A stretch of DNA of 64,000 nucleotides from Prorocentrum cordatum. Its lineage: Eukaryota > Sar > Dinophyceae > Prorocentrales > Prorocentraceae. A model generated the notes under the pieces. The model ran no database searches. It was given only the letters and a program-made list of their open reading frames with translations, and was not told the DNA's origin. Within the stretch, counting starts at the first letter, position 1. Each line of letters opens with the position of its first letter. Position numbers and translations under genes: made by a program. This document shows, in pieces, positions 37,168 through 48,640 of the stretch. Where the stretch lies: positions 293,270 to 357,269 of the forward strand of contig CAUYUJ010001414.1 of the NCBI GenBank assembly GCA_963575745.1, written 5' to 3'.

Positions 37168-39972
37168 CTAGCGCCGATGGTTGCCCCATGCCCTGTGACA
37201 GTCATGGCCGAGCTGCTCTGGCTCAATGTAGTAATCCAAGGGGGCGTAGAACCTGTGGTAGCATTCATCCGTTTCGGCCCACATTGCCTCTTCGTCAGCA
37301 AGCTGCCCCCAGTGGGCTGCGAAAGCGGTAGCCATTGCCTTGCACAGCCTTGATGGATACTCTTTGAGGGGGGCGGTCCTCCAGCCGCCTTGGCCGTCTC
37401 GTCCGTAAGCTCTGGCATGTCCCGTATGTCGGCATAGCTGTCCCCCAGGTACCGCCCTTAGCTCCTGTGCGAGTTCACCGAGGTGTGCCGCCATCAGACA
37501 TGTTGGTTTTCTCGCAGCCTGCCCAAACTGGCACTGGTCTATGTAGTGAAGTTCGACGCCCGTCTGCTCCAGGAGCCAGAGTGTCTCTGCTCGCTGCCAG
37601 CTGCTAGGCGCTTGAGGGCACCAGGTGGCTGGGGCGGGATGCTCGAGTACGGCTGAAACGTTGTACTGCAGGCCCGTGGTGATGAGTAGTAAAGCTGTCC
37701 TGTATAGCTCGTTGGCTAGTGCGATCTGTTGATGCTCCGCTTGACTAGCTGCTTGTATGCCCCAGGGGGATTCATGTGTACGTAGTGGTCGTGGTGCATT
37801 CCCCTCGGCGGCATGCCAGCGCGATGAGCACCACGTCTCGCAGGGCGGGCCCGCCACAATACCAAATATTTTGCCCTGTCGTATCGCTGCGCACCAAAAC
37901 TCGACGACGTCTGGCTTCGTCAGGTCTCCTTTGTCGGGGTCTATCTGCACGTCGATCGATAGTACTACCAAGTTACATTCCCGAATGTTCATCGCGAAAT
38001 GGCACTGGAAATCCTCGATTCGACGTCTGCCCGAGAAAAGGTGCAGCAAGAACATAGCCGTAGTAATCATGGGCCTGCACGGTGAGAATACGTTTGCAGG
38101 TGGTGTCGCTGTTTGGACGTCCGCTGCTGCAGGCGGGGCCGGCGAGAGTTGGAGCTGATGCTGCTCTATGTAGTCGGCCAGCTTGAGCTGTATGACCTGT
38201 TGGGCGGGCACCAGCGCCTTTGTAGCTCCATGCCCCATTGCCTTCCTCGCCGCCACAGCTTCTCGTTCTTCTTCTCGGCGTTCGGCTCCCTCCTGCAAAT
38301 CCATTGGGACTTCGATTGCTTGGAGGACCGCCAGGCATTTGGGGCACCTTCTCAGGTGCTTGAGTATGCGCGATCTCGTTATGAAGTTCTTCCCGCACCC
38401 AGGGCAGGTAGTCGAACGGGCAAGCAATTCGGGAAGGTCGTAGCCGATGTGTTCCATGGTGCGATGGCGCTTCCATGCTCCCCGAGTTTTTAATATCTTG
38501 CCACACTCATAGCATATGTTGCCACAGTGCTGTGCAGGCGGCAGCCCCTCGAAGTTGGGCGTGGTCATTCCAAACTCTTGCGCTAGACGGTGTAGCTGCC
38601 TTTGCCATACTCGATGACGGTATATGTCGTGCTGCCATGCTTTGTACCTGAGCCACGCACGGGTGATCGTGGCTTGTGCGGCTCGCGCATGCTGTGTGCG
38701 TAGCCATCGTATCAAGCCCCTGATGTCGCTGCCAATGTCCTCGTCGTCTAGTAGGAAACTTCTTATCCAGTCCAGATCTTCGACGATAGGAGCATTCCAG
38801 GCCTTCTCATCCTCCCAAAGTTCGTCGATGAGGCGGTGGAGGAAGGGCGCGTCTGCATGCGCCATTCTGGCCAAGTACATCAGGCGCCGTCGGCGCAGGT
38901 ACATATGGATCGGTACTTCGTCACACATCAAGTATATTTCGTCATCCAAGGTATGTACATGTCCCGCGCTGTGTCGCTGTTGTCTTGCGGCGGCCCGCGG
39001 GCTCGCCATGTGTCTGCTCTGCAGCATCTGCTTCTGCTGTACTGTAAGTGGTCCCCATACTTCGCAGTCGTAGGTCAGCTTGCTTTGCGCCAGTGCCGTG
39101 AGATACAACAGCTTGGCCTTGAGGTCGATGTGTGGCAGGCGGAAGATGGACTTCTTCAAGGGGCCCTCTGCGGATCTGTGGTCTATGATGCGTCTCATAA
39201 GGTTCGGCCCCTCCCCGCCATCACTTGTCGCAATATTGCCCAATGTGAGTCCCTGGGTCGTGACCTCCGCCGTTGTAACTTCAGTGCTGGTTGGCGGCTG
39301 ACCATCCTCGCGCAGCAGCGTGATGGGATTTGTCTTGAAAATCTTCGCCTTGATATGCTGTTTGGCGTGCCCATCAATATGCAGCAACGCTTTGGTCTTC
39401 TTGGGGTGTAGGTCATGCCCAAAGATCTTGAGTCTCCTTGCAATGATGGACAATATGTCGAAGATGCTGCTCTCGATTTTCGTGTTGTCGTTAAGTACGC
39501 ACAGGAATGTCGCGTCGTCCATGAAGGATACTTCTGGCAGGGTCCCCTCCAGCCCTTGGAGCTGGCCTGACGTGGCAATGGCTTGTTCGCCCGCCGGTGG
39601 TAGTCGTAGTAAGTACCCTCCTGAATGTAGCTTCTGCTCCAGCGGGCCCAGGGCGTGCGCGAAGCTGATGTTGAAGATGAGGTCGGCCAGGCCGTTGCCT
39701 GGGCGTGTGCCCTTGCGGCTCTCCGCGCAAAGCTCCTCTCCCCGCACTTGGAAGAATGTCGTGTCGTGTGCTTCTTCTAGCTGGAATCGCAGGTTCTCGT
39801 CTACATCGTTGAGTGCTAAGTAGCCTGGTGACGCGATCAGCTGCTGGATGGCCGGCATGAGCCATTCGGGTGGGGCGCCTCCTGCCATCACCTTTAGGGG
39901 CCAAGGCTTCTCCCCTTCCCGTCCCAGCACAAATTCTCGAATAACCGAATAAAAGGCCTGTCGTAGATCCAA
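37168..39972 (-). pseudogene. RT3 ORF3, third part: RT core, C2H2 fingers, C5-methyltransferase-like domain
   Basis: 934 codons, open to a stop at 37168. RT motif A is LLDLRQAFYSV at the very start, motif B GTRPGNGLADLIFN near 88, and catalytic FMDDATFL near 149. A thumb-like segment (DCEVWGPL) follows. Two C2H2-type fingers: CYECGKILKTRGAWKRH near 490 and CPGCGKNFITRSRILKH near 525. From about 637 a separate domain begins HLFSGRRRIEDF, then VVLSIDVQ and VAGPPCETWCSSRW near 707. These recall motif I, an acidic SAM-binding strand and the PPC motif IV of cytosine-C5 methyltransferases. LEHPAPATW may stand for motif VI. It is reading-frame intact itself but needs an upstream shift to join the RT fingers. 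Confidence 0.8.
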
Positions 39973-41119
39973 CAGGACGCCGACTGCGCTGAGACGTCTC
40001 CGCCTGCAGATCCTGAAGAACGCTTTGATCGTATGGGTGGAGTACGCGCCTGACTTCTTCGGGATTCCGCCATGCTGGGTGACTCAGCAGGCTGCCGCAG
40101 ACCCTCAACGTAGTTGCGCGGAGCCACTTGTGGTAGTGCTTGGCCACGGTGTTGTTGAGGAGGATCGACCTGTAATATTCCAGGAGGGCCCTCGTGCCGC
40201 TACCCTTGTACAGCTTCACTGCAACACCTGCTTTAAATTGGATCGGTTCTCGGCCTCGCAGTATCGTCTTCAAGACGACTGGGTACCAGTGGCGGGCCGT
40301 CTCCTCGGGTGCGAGTTTGAGGATGTCGTCCAAATTGCCGTCGGGTCCTCCTGCTCGGCCCTTCTTGCCGTCCGCAAAGCTCTCCACCAGATCGTTGAGT
40401 GTCATGTGCAGGTGCTGTGAAACCTCGTCGGGTGGCGATCTGTGGGTACGGCTGACATTGTAGCGGTCCGCAAGGTCGTACCTGTCCCTGATGTCGGCTG
40501 ACTCGATCTTGGCGAAGTGCTGCAGGGTGGCGCGGCTGATCTCGCCCTGGCTGCCCATGACGGTGCCGTCGGGCTGCTGCGTAGTGGGCAGCGCGCTAAC
40601 ATATTTTGGTTTGCGGCCGCCATGGATCAGAATCTTCTTTGTCAGCTGCCAGTCGGTCCTGGCGTCTCCTGCTGTTCTGCGATCCGCCAATTTGCTGCCA
40701 AGCTCGTGAAAGTACTGGTTGCGGTCGGTACTCAGCTGGTGTCTGAACCTGTCCTTGGTGTGGGCGATGAAGAGCCTCGCAGCGTCATGCGCGATGCCGA
40801 GGCAGTCGGCGGTGTGGCTGAGCTGGCACGCTCCAGCAAGGGCTGCCACAGAGCAATACCAGCTATCTTCCACACGGGCATAGACAGGCGCCTCGTGGCA
40901 GAGCCTCTTGCGGAAAACTTCTAGAGGTGCTGGGTCCCCGTTGTTCGTGTAGGTCCGCGTGGAGCTCTCAGCGTATCTGCGCAGCCTCAATAGGCGCATG
41001 CTGGCCTCTGAGATTGTGACGTTGCAAGGGGTAAGCGGGTCCCGTCCGAAATGCTGCTTCGTCTTCTCGACAAGAGTCCCGCTGTCTCGTGGTAATGGTC
41101 GTTGACGTCTGCCTTCCAC
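39491..41119 (-). pseudogene. RT3 ORF3, middle part: linker and RT fingers
   Basis: 542 codons in a different frame from both neighbours. GRAGGPDGNLDDILK is RT motif 2-like, then KAGVAVKLYKGSG and the HKWLRATTLRV region before motif A. The homologous reading leaves this frame near 40000 and continues in the 39972-37168 frame; the rest of this frame to 39491 is a shadow. Upstream it overlaps the end of the endonuclease frame; the change of frame lies near 41075. Confidence 0.75.
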
Positions 41120-44100
41120 GGTGGTAAGCTGATGTTGTTCAGGTCCTGCTTGAATGCTGTGATGCGCTCTGGGTTCTTGAGTTTGTTAGTATCCAGTAGC
41201 CCGTTCCCCTTCGAACTTCGGTGGCGCCCGATGATTTCGCCCACAACTTCAACTAGCACGGGCATGTGGTCTGTGGTCGTGTCGTAGCCGTTCTGGGCGT
41301 AGTTCCTCCTCTGCTTGTTGTGCTCGTTCTTCTTTTTGGCGGTTGGCTTTTGAAAGTCTCTCAAGACAGTGCAAGCCGCGACGCACTTGAACAGGCAGGG
41401 AGCCATGGCGACGTAGTCGATGCGGTTGGAGATCCCGTCCTTGTGGTATGTGTAATCGTCGCTGCTCCCGTAGTATGTGTTGACGACGTGCAGGTGGCAG
41501 CTGGCGACAGACTCGTGGAATTCGTGTCCATTCTTGTCTGTCAGCTGATTTGGACCTTTCTGGCCCAACCATTGAGTGTCCTCTCCGTCCTTGTGGCTTA
41601 GCTTGGCGTTCGCGTCGATGAGCAGGATCTCTGGTTTCCACGTGTCACGCATCTCCCTGAAGTGTTCCCACCAGCCGTTGATGTCCTTGGCCTTCTGGTA
41701 CGGGGCGTGAGCAACGGCGATGACGTGATGGAACAAAGGAGCCTGCACGCGGACAAAGAGAATCCTGGCTGACGAGTACAGTTTTGTAAGCTGGGGCTGC
41801 TTGAAGTACAGGTCTTTCCCTTTGAGCTGCCCGTGCGGTAACTCGACGTTGAGTAGTAGTGCACATCCCCAGTTGCCGTCCTGCGCATCGCTCTGGATGT
41901 TGATAAAACCTTGTCCTGTCCATATGGCCTCTCTACAGCGTGTCTCCTGCAGCCCCGCGACGTGGACATGGTGGTCCAAAAGCTGGGCTCTGACTAGAGC
42001 CCCTTTACTGGATATGTCCAGGTGCAGGTCTGTGGAGGTGAAGTCGCCCACCATGGACTGAGCGTTGTACTGCGCGATGTTGAGCTTCAGCGTGCCCTTG
42101 TTGTAGCTATCTGCGGTGAGGTCGAGGATGTGGTCTGCGTCAGCCAGCTGGGGCGAGACGTGCTCCTCGAGCTGTCCATGCCTCCACGGTGGGTACGCAT
42201 GTAGGTCCTTGCCCGCAGGGTTAGCCATCCAAGCCCATTCGAGTGTGCTGGTATACCGTACTATATCGACTAGCTCTTCCGCAGGTGGTGGTGGCGCTGG
42301 TTGGAGTGCTGCATATTTTGATAGAATATCTGCTGCTTCATTCCAGGGTGCGTCTCGATGCGCATGAGTGTGCTCGAAGCTAATGTCCTTTGTGAGCTGT
42401 AATTGCTGGAATAATATGCGTGTAAACCTCGCAAGAGGGCGGTTCCTACACGATCTGATCCGCGATGTTCCAGCTGCCGCTCCCAAAGCCGCGGTGTTGT
42501 CGCCGATAATGACGATTTCCTGCTCATCGTCCTCCTGTGTACATGCGATGCCTGCCCAGAGTAGCGCTCCCAATTCGGGGCTGGTGCTGGAGGTGATGTT
42601 GTTGGCCATCTCCTCGCTGACAGACAGGGCGTGGTTGGAGTACATGTGCCTGTAGTAGGCAATGCCCTGGTCGTCTTCTCTCAGGTGTACCACTGCCCAT
42701 GCTGATGTACCAGGTGCTTTGGCATGGTAGGACGCGTCGGTGAAGTAGTAGTGCCGCTTCACAGCCGACGAAGGTCTCGAGGGAGCAAGGTGCTTCACCG
42801 CCAGCCTGGTATGCTCGTGCAGGTCGTGCTCTTCGAGGTCATAATGCCTTGTCAGCTTCTGGATGTGTTGCTGAAATTGCGTCGGTAGGAACTGTGGGGA
42901 TCCAATGTTGAGAAAGCGTCGCTGCGTGCTGTTGCTGTCTCTGCGCTGGTCGGTTTTGTGCGCTTGCCCGTGTGTTGCTGGTCTAGTTCTTTGTCGTCGT
43001 CTCCTTCTGCGCTCGCAGCGCCGGTAGTCGTCGCTGTACTCGCTGTCAGTGCTGGTGTGTTGGCTAGTGCGTTGGTTGTCTCGGGCGTCTTCCGCCGTTG
43101 TGCTCCGCCTGGTTGGAATACGGAAGGGGTGCATGGCTGAGGTTGTACGTCGTTGTGGTGCAGAGATGGATTGTTGCCGCCCCGTCGGCTGCCCGCTAGC
43201 TCCGTGGTAGCTCCTGAACGGCAGCATTGCTCGTCGGTGATGTACGTCCCTCTGGGGCTGGGGGTGCTGTCTGGCATTAGTCGTTGTGTCTGGGAGTGGT
43301 TGCTCGGTCTCCAAGTAGTCGGTAGGCTTGTAGGGCTTGGTCCCCGTCCGCGTCGTGCTCCTTTCCCGTGGGGACGGCGGCTTTTGGCAGCACTTCTCAT
43401 CGGCGTTCAAGTTGTCCGATCCAGCCCGCACGGCCTGACTGAACAGGAGCTCGTGTGATTGGGCCTGGAGCATGCTGTCACGTAGGCGATGAGATATGCC
43501 GCCAGGAGGGTCGGTTGGGTTCGGTGGTGGAAGGATAGGTAGTGCTGGCTCTGCGCGCTGCTCTTGAGGGTCTAAGTTTGGTTTGGCTGGTGTCGGTGGC
43601 GGGAGTGTAGATGGTTGCTCGTCGTTGGACCTGGTTGAGCGCCCCAGCACGACATCGCTGACACGAGAGCAAGGCATCGGCCACCCTCCCGTCGGAGGCA
43701 TGCTCTCGCGTCTTCGCACCTGCAAGGGGGAGTCAACCCGCAGCTGCTCGGGGAGAGCAGGTCCGTCCGTCGACGGCCTTGCAGAGTGAGGCGACCCCGC
43801 GCTGACACGCCAACGCAGATAGGTCCTGGTCGGTACGTTGTGTTGTTTGGTCTCGTCAGAGCATAGAGTCTGCTCTGCTGATGTGTACCGAGGCGCTGAC
43901 CTCCAAGTAGTACGCGACCTCGGACAGCTGCTGCGCTCTCGACTCGGGCACTCGCTGGCGGAGTCCAAGTCCTGCTCTTCAGGGTGTTCCGCTCCAGGGG
44001 GCTGAGTGCTATCTGGCCGTGCTTCGTCCTCGCAGATGCTGCTGTCCGCAAGCGCCTCGAAGGAGTTCTTGGTCAGCGTCACTCCAATGTCTGGTCGCAT

Positions 44101-44835
44101 CTCCACCCTGAGCGCCTGTCTTAGTAATCTTTTGCGCCTCGCCACTCTTCTTTCTCTTGCAACAGCTGTGGCGTCGTTGAGGTGCGGTTCTGCTGATGTT
44201 GGGCTGCAGCTTTTGCTGTCAAGGTATGTGTCCTGTATTTGCTCTAGCTCGTAGGCTTGTATGGGTCCATGCTGTATCTGTCGATTGTAGTCAGTGCTTG
44301 GTTGTGTCGTAGTATCTGCATTTAATTTGGCTGACGCTGGTGGCCTAGCCAGCCCTCTAGGGGTCTTTGTGCTTGCCATGTGGTCTGCTTGCGAGCCCAG
44401 GTGGCTGGAGTCGAGAGGTTGGTGGGAAAGCCAGGCTCCGTCGACTGCAAGCGTGGGGTGCTCCTCGAGTACCCGGCGCTGGGAGACCTCCAGATGTGAT
44501 AGATCTGGTAGTCTCGACCTGCTGCCTGGGTCCTCCTTCGCATGGCTGTGCTGCCTGGGCTGCGACGCCGCATAGGCCGCCGCGGCTCCCGCGAAGTGGG
44601 ATGTCGAACCAGGCGTGGCCAAGGGGTGTCGCCTTGGTCCACGCTGTTGGCACTGCGTCGGACTGCTCGAGTAGCTCTCCCACTCTTGTTGCAGTCTCAC
44701 CCTGTCGCGGTGCTGGTTGCTTGTCTGAACCCCGCTGGCAGTGGGGCTCGCGGCCTGAGGGAGTCGCTCAGGTCCGCGCTTGAAGCGCTCAGACTTGATG
44801 TCGCCGTTCTGTGGGTGGTCCCCACCCTTGCCCAC
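40987..44835 (-). pseudogene. RT3 ORF3, first part: disordered region, RNase H, endonuclease
   Basis: Open from a TAG near 44850; the first ATG is near residue 153 and no start is certain. Residues 1-690 are Ser/Pro/Thr/Arg-rich and probably disordered. RNase H at about 690-845: YYFTDASYH, SPELGALLWA, VIIGDNTAAL and HRDAPWNEAADIL give all four expected acidic positions. EEP endonuclease at about 915-1200: IAQYNAQSM, GLQETRC, LLIDANAKL, NRIDYVAM and TTDHMPV. RNase H in front of the endonuclease is the reverse of the usual EN-RT-RNase H order. The frame is lost near 41075. Confidence 0.8.
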
Positions 44836-45155
44836 AGACGCGGCGTCTAGGGAGCTGGTAATGCAGGTAGTTCGTCTGCTACGTCTTTTGAGTCGGGGCT
44901 CCCTAGTAGAGCGGTGGTGGTTTGAAACGGATGCGGCATCCCCCAGGCTCGCATCGGCTTGGACATAGCTATGTAGTGTGATGGAGGCTAGGTGCGATCG
45001 TGTGCGTGTGGCCGAAGGCCATGGGTGTGGGTCGTTGGGCGTAGGCTCGTCACCGCACGGGTCTCTGAGTCTGGGCCCGATATCCCCGATATCTTCTGGT
45101 GTAGCTGTCTGGACGCAGGTCTGGGCCAGTTGCCCCCCAGCCTGCGTGCTCCGTA

Positions 45156-46091
45156 TCAGTTTTTTGACATTCGACCCCCGTCGAGGTCGCTCTCGCCGCT
45201 CTCGATGAAGGATGCCACTCTGTCTCCTGGGTCCGCGAAGCCATCGTCCGCGTCGCAGATCCTGACCTTTTTCGGCTGGCTCCTCGCCCTCCTGGGTTCC
45301 CTTGGTTGCTTCAGGTTACCTCTGCATGGAGGTGCCGAGCTCGTCCTCTCTGGCGTGCCCAAGTGGAACCGCGGTGGTGGCAGCCGTGGCTCGTGCGGCT
45401 CGGTGGGCGTGATGTCCTCAATCGGCATCCGTGGAGGCGTGCTGGGGCAAGCCTCCTCGTCGCGGCTGAGGTCGATGAACAGCGTCGTCCTGGGAGTCTT
45501 GGCTGGCTGTGAACGCTGTTGTGGGGTCTTGTTTGGCGTGAGAGGTTTGACGGGCGGAAAAAGTATGTGTCTTGGCGTGGGCTGTTCCGTCGGGATGGGT
45601 GAGTCGGCTGGTATCGTTGGTGAGAGTGAGGCGAGGTCTGTCGGGGCTTCGTCCTCCTTCTCCTTGCGCAGGCCTTGGCGGTTCTTCATCTCTTCGTCCA
45701 GCAGGTCAGCGTCGTCGGATTCGCCAATTGGGATGCAGTCGCTGCTCGCCCGTACCTCGAGCATCCCTGAGTGCGAAAAGGAGCCGACACTGTTGTACTC
45801 CTCGATGTGCGGGCGCTTCTGAGGTGGTGGTGGAGGTAGCGGATACACTTCGGCGGATGTCCTCGGCACAAAGCTTTGGTTCTGGAAGTTGAGGCCGTCG
45901 CTCGACGAGAGGGTAGGCTCCTCTGGCGTTGGCATAGACGATGTATGGGACCTCTCTCCAAATCCCACCTCGGCCAGCTCCTCGAGGTACGGCGGTAGTT
46001 CTGGATGTGGAAGTTCGTACTGGCTAGGTAGCAGCCGAAGTACGTCTGCCTCAAGTTGCTCCCTCTGGTACGCGCCCTCCTGGTCCGCCAT
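45156..46091 (-). CDS. RT3 ORF2, Ser/Pro-rich protein of unknown function
   Basis: 311 codons, ATG start 30 bases after the stop of the coiled-coil ORF. Acidic and Pro-rich, with PPPPPQKRP near 125 and repeated TPxxP-type segments; no domain recognised. Its position suggests an accessory protein, or a former N-terminal extension of the multidomain ORF, since the 300 bp after it are poorly conserved. Confidence 0.55.
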   Translation of the reverse strand: MADQEGAYQREQLEADVLRLLPSQYELPHPELPPYLEELAEVGFGERSHTSSMPTPEEPTLSSSDGLNFQNQSFVPRTSAEVYPLPPPPPQKRPHIEEYNSVGSFSHSGMLEVRASSDCIPIGESDDADLLDEEMKNRQGLRKEKEDEAPTDLASLSPTIPADSPIPTEQPTPRHILFPPVKPLTPNKTPQQRSQPAKTPRTTLFIDLSRDEEACPSTPPRMPIEDITPTEPHEPRLPPPRFHLGTPERTSSAPPCRGNLKQPREPRRARSQPKKVRICDADDGFADPGDRVASFIESGESDLDGGRMSKN

Positions 46092-46121
46092 GCCTTGGTC
46101 GCGCTCGCTCGTGGCTGTGTC

Positions 46122-47768
46122 TCACATGAGGTCGTCCGTCATGTCGATTAGCAGGTCCTCGTCCACTCGTCCTCCTGCTCCCCAGGCATCCCGTAGTGCA
46201 GTCTGGAGTCCTGCCGTTTGCAAATCATGTGCACGTTGGAGGTATTGTAATTGCTGCTGCCTCTGTGCTTCGTTCATATGATGGTTGTGGGCGTAGTGCT
46301 GCGCCATGGCCTGCATCTCCTGCTGGTGCTGGTGCTGCAGTGTGCTGTGGTACTGATGCGCCGCTTGGTTCTCCATCTCCTGCTGCTGCTGTAGTGCCTG
46401 GAGTTCGCTTGTGGCTGCTGCTTGTCGCTGCAGTGCCACCTCCTCCATCCTTCGGGCTTTGTCCACCGCCTCCTGGTGCTCCCCGACGCGCTCCAGATAC
46501 CTTTCCTGCTCGTGCTGCATCTCGTATGCCTTCGCCTGGATGGCTGCATGCTCCAGGTTCAGGACGACCCGCATCGCTTCGCGCTTGTTGGCTTCATCCT
46601 GATGCTCGTGGGCCATCTGCTGATAGTTCACTGCGATCCGCAGCTCCTCCTCCTTATAAGCGCTGTGACGGGCGCATCTCTCCTGGTACTCCGCCTCCAC
46701 CATCTCCTGCGTCGCCTTCTCGTTGTGCCCCTGCGCCATCTTGTACCACTGGGCCTCCTGGGTTGCCATCTCTCTCACAGCTTGCTCTTCCTGCCTGGCC
46801 TTCTGGACCTGCTGCGTGTAGATGGCTGCTCTTCTCTGGTCTTCCTTGTGCATCTCCTCGCGCAAAGTCTTCTTTTCCAACTCAATATGCATTTGCAGGT
46901 CTGCGAGCATCCCTTTGGCCCTTTCCTCCTGTGTCCTCTGGGTGCCTCTTTGTGCTTCGTATGCTTTTGCTTCCTCCTCCTCCAGCTTGGCGTTGTGGTG
47001 CCGCTTGAGTGCGTTGACCTCCCATATGTGCCACTCCTCCTGCTTGGCCAACTGCGCTTCGGTCGTGTGGTACATCTTTTGCGCGATGGTCTGCTCGTAG
47101 GCCTTCAGCTCGCTTTTGTGCTTGAACTCTGCTTGTGCTAGTAGGTCGCTTTGCTGCTGTTCTTTTTTCTGCTGCGAATCAAGCCTCTCGGTCAATCTCC
47201 TGATGGCATCTTTGATCTCGTCTGATGCTGCTGGGACTGGTCGGGGCTGCTGGGCTGGGGCTGGCTGAGCTGTGGCTGGCTGGGCCGTGGCCGGTGCCAC
47301 TGGAGCTGCCGAAGGGTCGCGCCTTCTCCTCGCGGCCGGGTGTGGCGCGCGTCCTCTGGTGGGATCATGGCTCCCATCTTCCTCAGACGATTCGTCCTTT
47401 ACTCCCGCCGACTTGGCCATTTGATCTCTGGTTTCCCTCATCAGGGTCTTGTAGACCCTGATGGTTCTGGCGGCCGTCGCCTCCTGGTCCAGCATCTTGC
47501 TGAGCCGCTTCTCCATCTCGGCATGCTCCTCCTCCAGCTTTTCCAGCGTGGCCCTGAGCTGCTTCATGCGTTCTTTGTGGGGCAGAACGAAGGAGATGTT
47601 CGTGGCGGTGATCGCCGCTTCCTGCTCGAGGCTGGTTGTGCACAAGCCGGCCAGCCTAGCACCTGCGATGTTCTCGGAGAGACGACCCAGCCTGTGGCAC
47701 TTGGTCTTGTACCACACGAACCTCATCTCTTCGTCATCTGGTGGTGCGGACCAGCTCTCGTGCTCCAT
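46122..47768 (-). CDS. RT3 ORF1, long coiled-coil protein
   Basis: 548 codons from an ATG; the frame stays open about 70 codons further upstream (SPQQKAVLDS is in frame), so the start may lie earlier. Residues 65-125 and 195-530 are nearly continuous coiled coil, rich in Gln, Glu, Ala and His, with QQQ and HQ runs. A Pro/Ala-rich hinge is at about 145-195. This fits an ORF1-type multimerising protein of a non-LTR element. No zinc knuckle is visible, unlike RT1 and RT2. Confidence 0.7.
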   Translation of the reverse strand: MEHESWSAPPDDEEMRFVWYKTKCHRLGRLSENIAGARLAGLCTTSLEQEAAITATNISFVLPHKERMKQLRATLEKLEEEHAEMEKRLSKMLDQEATAARTIRVYKTLMRETRDQMAKSAGVKDESSEEDGSHDPTRGRAPHPAARRRRDPSAAPVAPATAQPATAQPAPAQQPRPVPAASDEIKDAIRRLTERLDSQQKKEQQQSDLLAQAEFKHKSELKAYEQTIAQKMYHTTEAQLAKQEEWHIWEVNALKRHHNAKLEEEEAKAYEAQRGTQRTQEERAKGMLADLQMHIELEKKTLREEMHKEDQRRAAIYTQQVQKARQEEQAVREMATQEAQWYKMAQGHNEKATQEMVEAEYQERCARHSAYKEEELRIAVNYQQMAHEHQDEANKREAMRVVLNLEHAAIQAKAYEMQHEQERYLERVGEHQEAVDKARRMEEVALQRQAAATSELQALQQQQEMENQAAHQYHSTLQHQHQQEMQAMAQHYAHNHHMNEAQRQQQLQYLQRAHDLQTAGLQTALRDAWGAGGRVDEDLLIDMTDDLM

Positions 47769-47990
47769 CGCGACGGCGAAGGAGACTGGCGTGATGCTGT
47801 CCAGGACTGCCTTCTGCTGGGGGCTGTACTGGTAGCTGCCGATGTGGGCTGCGGCAGGCGTGTCGAGCTGGTCCCTTCTTCTGCGCCTGCCGCTTCTCCT
47901 TCTGGCTGAGGCGCTCCTCCAGGGCGCACTGTGCTTCCAGTGCTGGTCGCTGTCGCTTTGCTGCTGGTGCTTGTGGGTCTGTGGCTGCTG

Positions 47991-48455
47991 CTACTGCTGG
48001 TGGTGGCGCTTGTGGGTCTGAGGCTGCTGCTGCTGCTGCTGCTGACTATGCTGCTGCCACTCCCAGGGCCGCCCACCAATGGCTCCGTAGTCGCCAGTCC
48101 AGTCTGCGCTGCGCTGGCGCTTCGCCTGGGCTGTGGACCCTGCTCCTGGCCACCTTTTCCCAGGGCCGCGCCGCGACGCCTCGAGGTGTGTGGTCCCTGC
48201 TCCTGACCACCTTTCCCTCGAGGCGTCGCGCTGCTGATTCCAGTTCTGCTTCATGACGTGCTGCTGGTGGCGCTGGGGTTGCTGCGCGCTGTGGTGGTTG
48301 CTGAGGATGTGCGCAGCGTCCAGCACGCGGAAGAGGGTCCTGGCGTTGGCCCTCTTTTCCCGCTGGCGCCTGTGCCAGGCGGGCTCGCCCTCTCGGGGCG
48401 TGGCGGCTCTGCGCCGCCGCGGCTGCGGCGCCGATGGCGCGCTGCGCGCGGCCAC
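47991..48455 (-). pseudogene. RT3 ORF1 N-terminal fragment
   Basis: Same frame as the 47768-46122 ORF but ended by a stop at 47991. WHRRQREKRANARTLFRVLD followed by AAHILSNHH reads as a basic helix, then Gln-rich sequence. A poly-Gln/CAGCAG region (48010-48060) is a likely place for length changes; between 47990 and about 47850 another frame is open. Confidence 0.5.
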
Positions 48456-48506
48456 GAGCGGCGGGGGCGACCGACGAGACGACGGCCCCGCCCCTCCTCA
48501 GCCCGT

Positions 48507-48590
48507 GGCTCCTCCTCCTCCTCCTCCTCCTCCTCCTCCTCCTTCTCCTCCTCCTCCTCCTCCTCCTCCTCCTCCTCCTCCTCCTCCCCC
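48507..48590 (+). repeat. (TCC)n tract
   Basis: About 85 bp of TCC just outside the 5' side of RT3. Confidence 0.95.
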
Positions 48591-48617
48591 CCTTTGGAGT
48601 AGGTCTTGCCTGTTTTC

Positions 48618-48640
48618 TGCTGTGGGAGGACACGCCCGAC
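48618..48640 (+). repeat. Family K right-end remnant
   Basis: CTGCTGTGGGAGGACACGCC with CGAC matches the right terminal repeat of family K; the left part is missing. Confidence 0.5.

Larger units (their letters stand above)
37168..48460 (-). mobile_element. RT3: degraded retroelement with RNase H-EN-RT-zinc finger-MTase order
   Basis: A long minus-strand series: coiled-coil ORF, Ser/Pro-rich ORF, then a multidomain ORF broken into three frames. Combined catalytic domains, in order, are RNase H, EEP endonuclease, reverse transcriptase, two C2H2 fingers and a methyltransferase-like domain. No gag-like CCHC, protease, integrase or LTR is seen, so it is a non-LTR-type element. No leader copy or target duplication was found, so both outer limits are approximate; the 3' UTR probably runs past 36.6 kb. 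Confidence 0.8.

Noticed and set aside
37168-48460. RT3 as an LTR retrotransposon or virus
   Set aside because: It has an EEP endonuclease and no LTR, protease, integrase or envelope-like frame.
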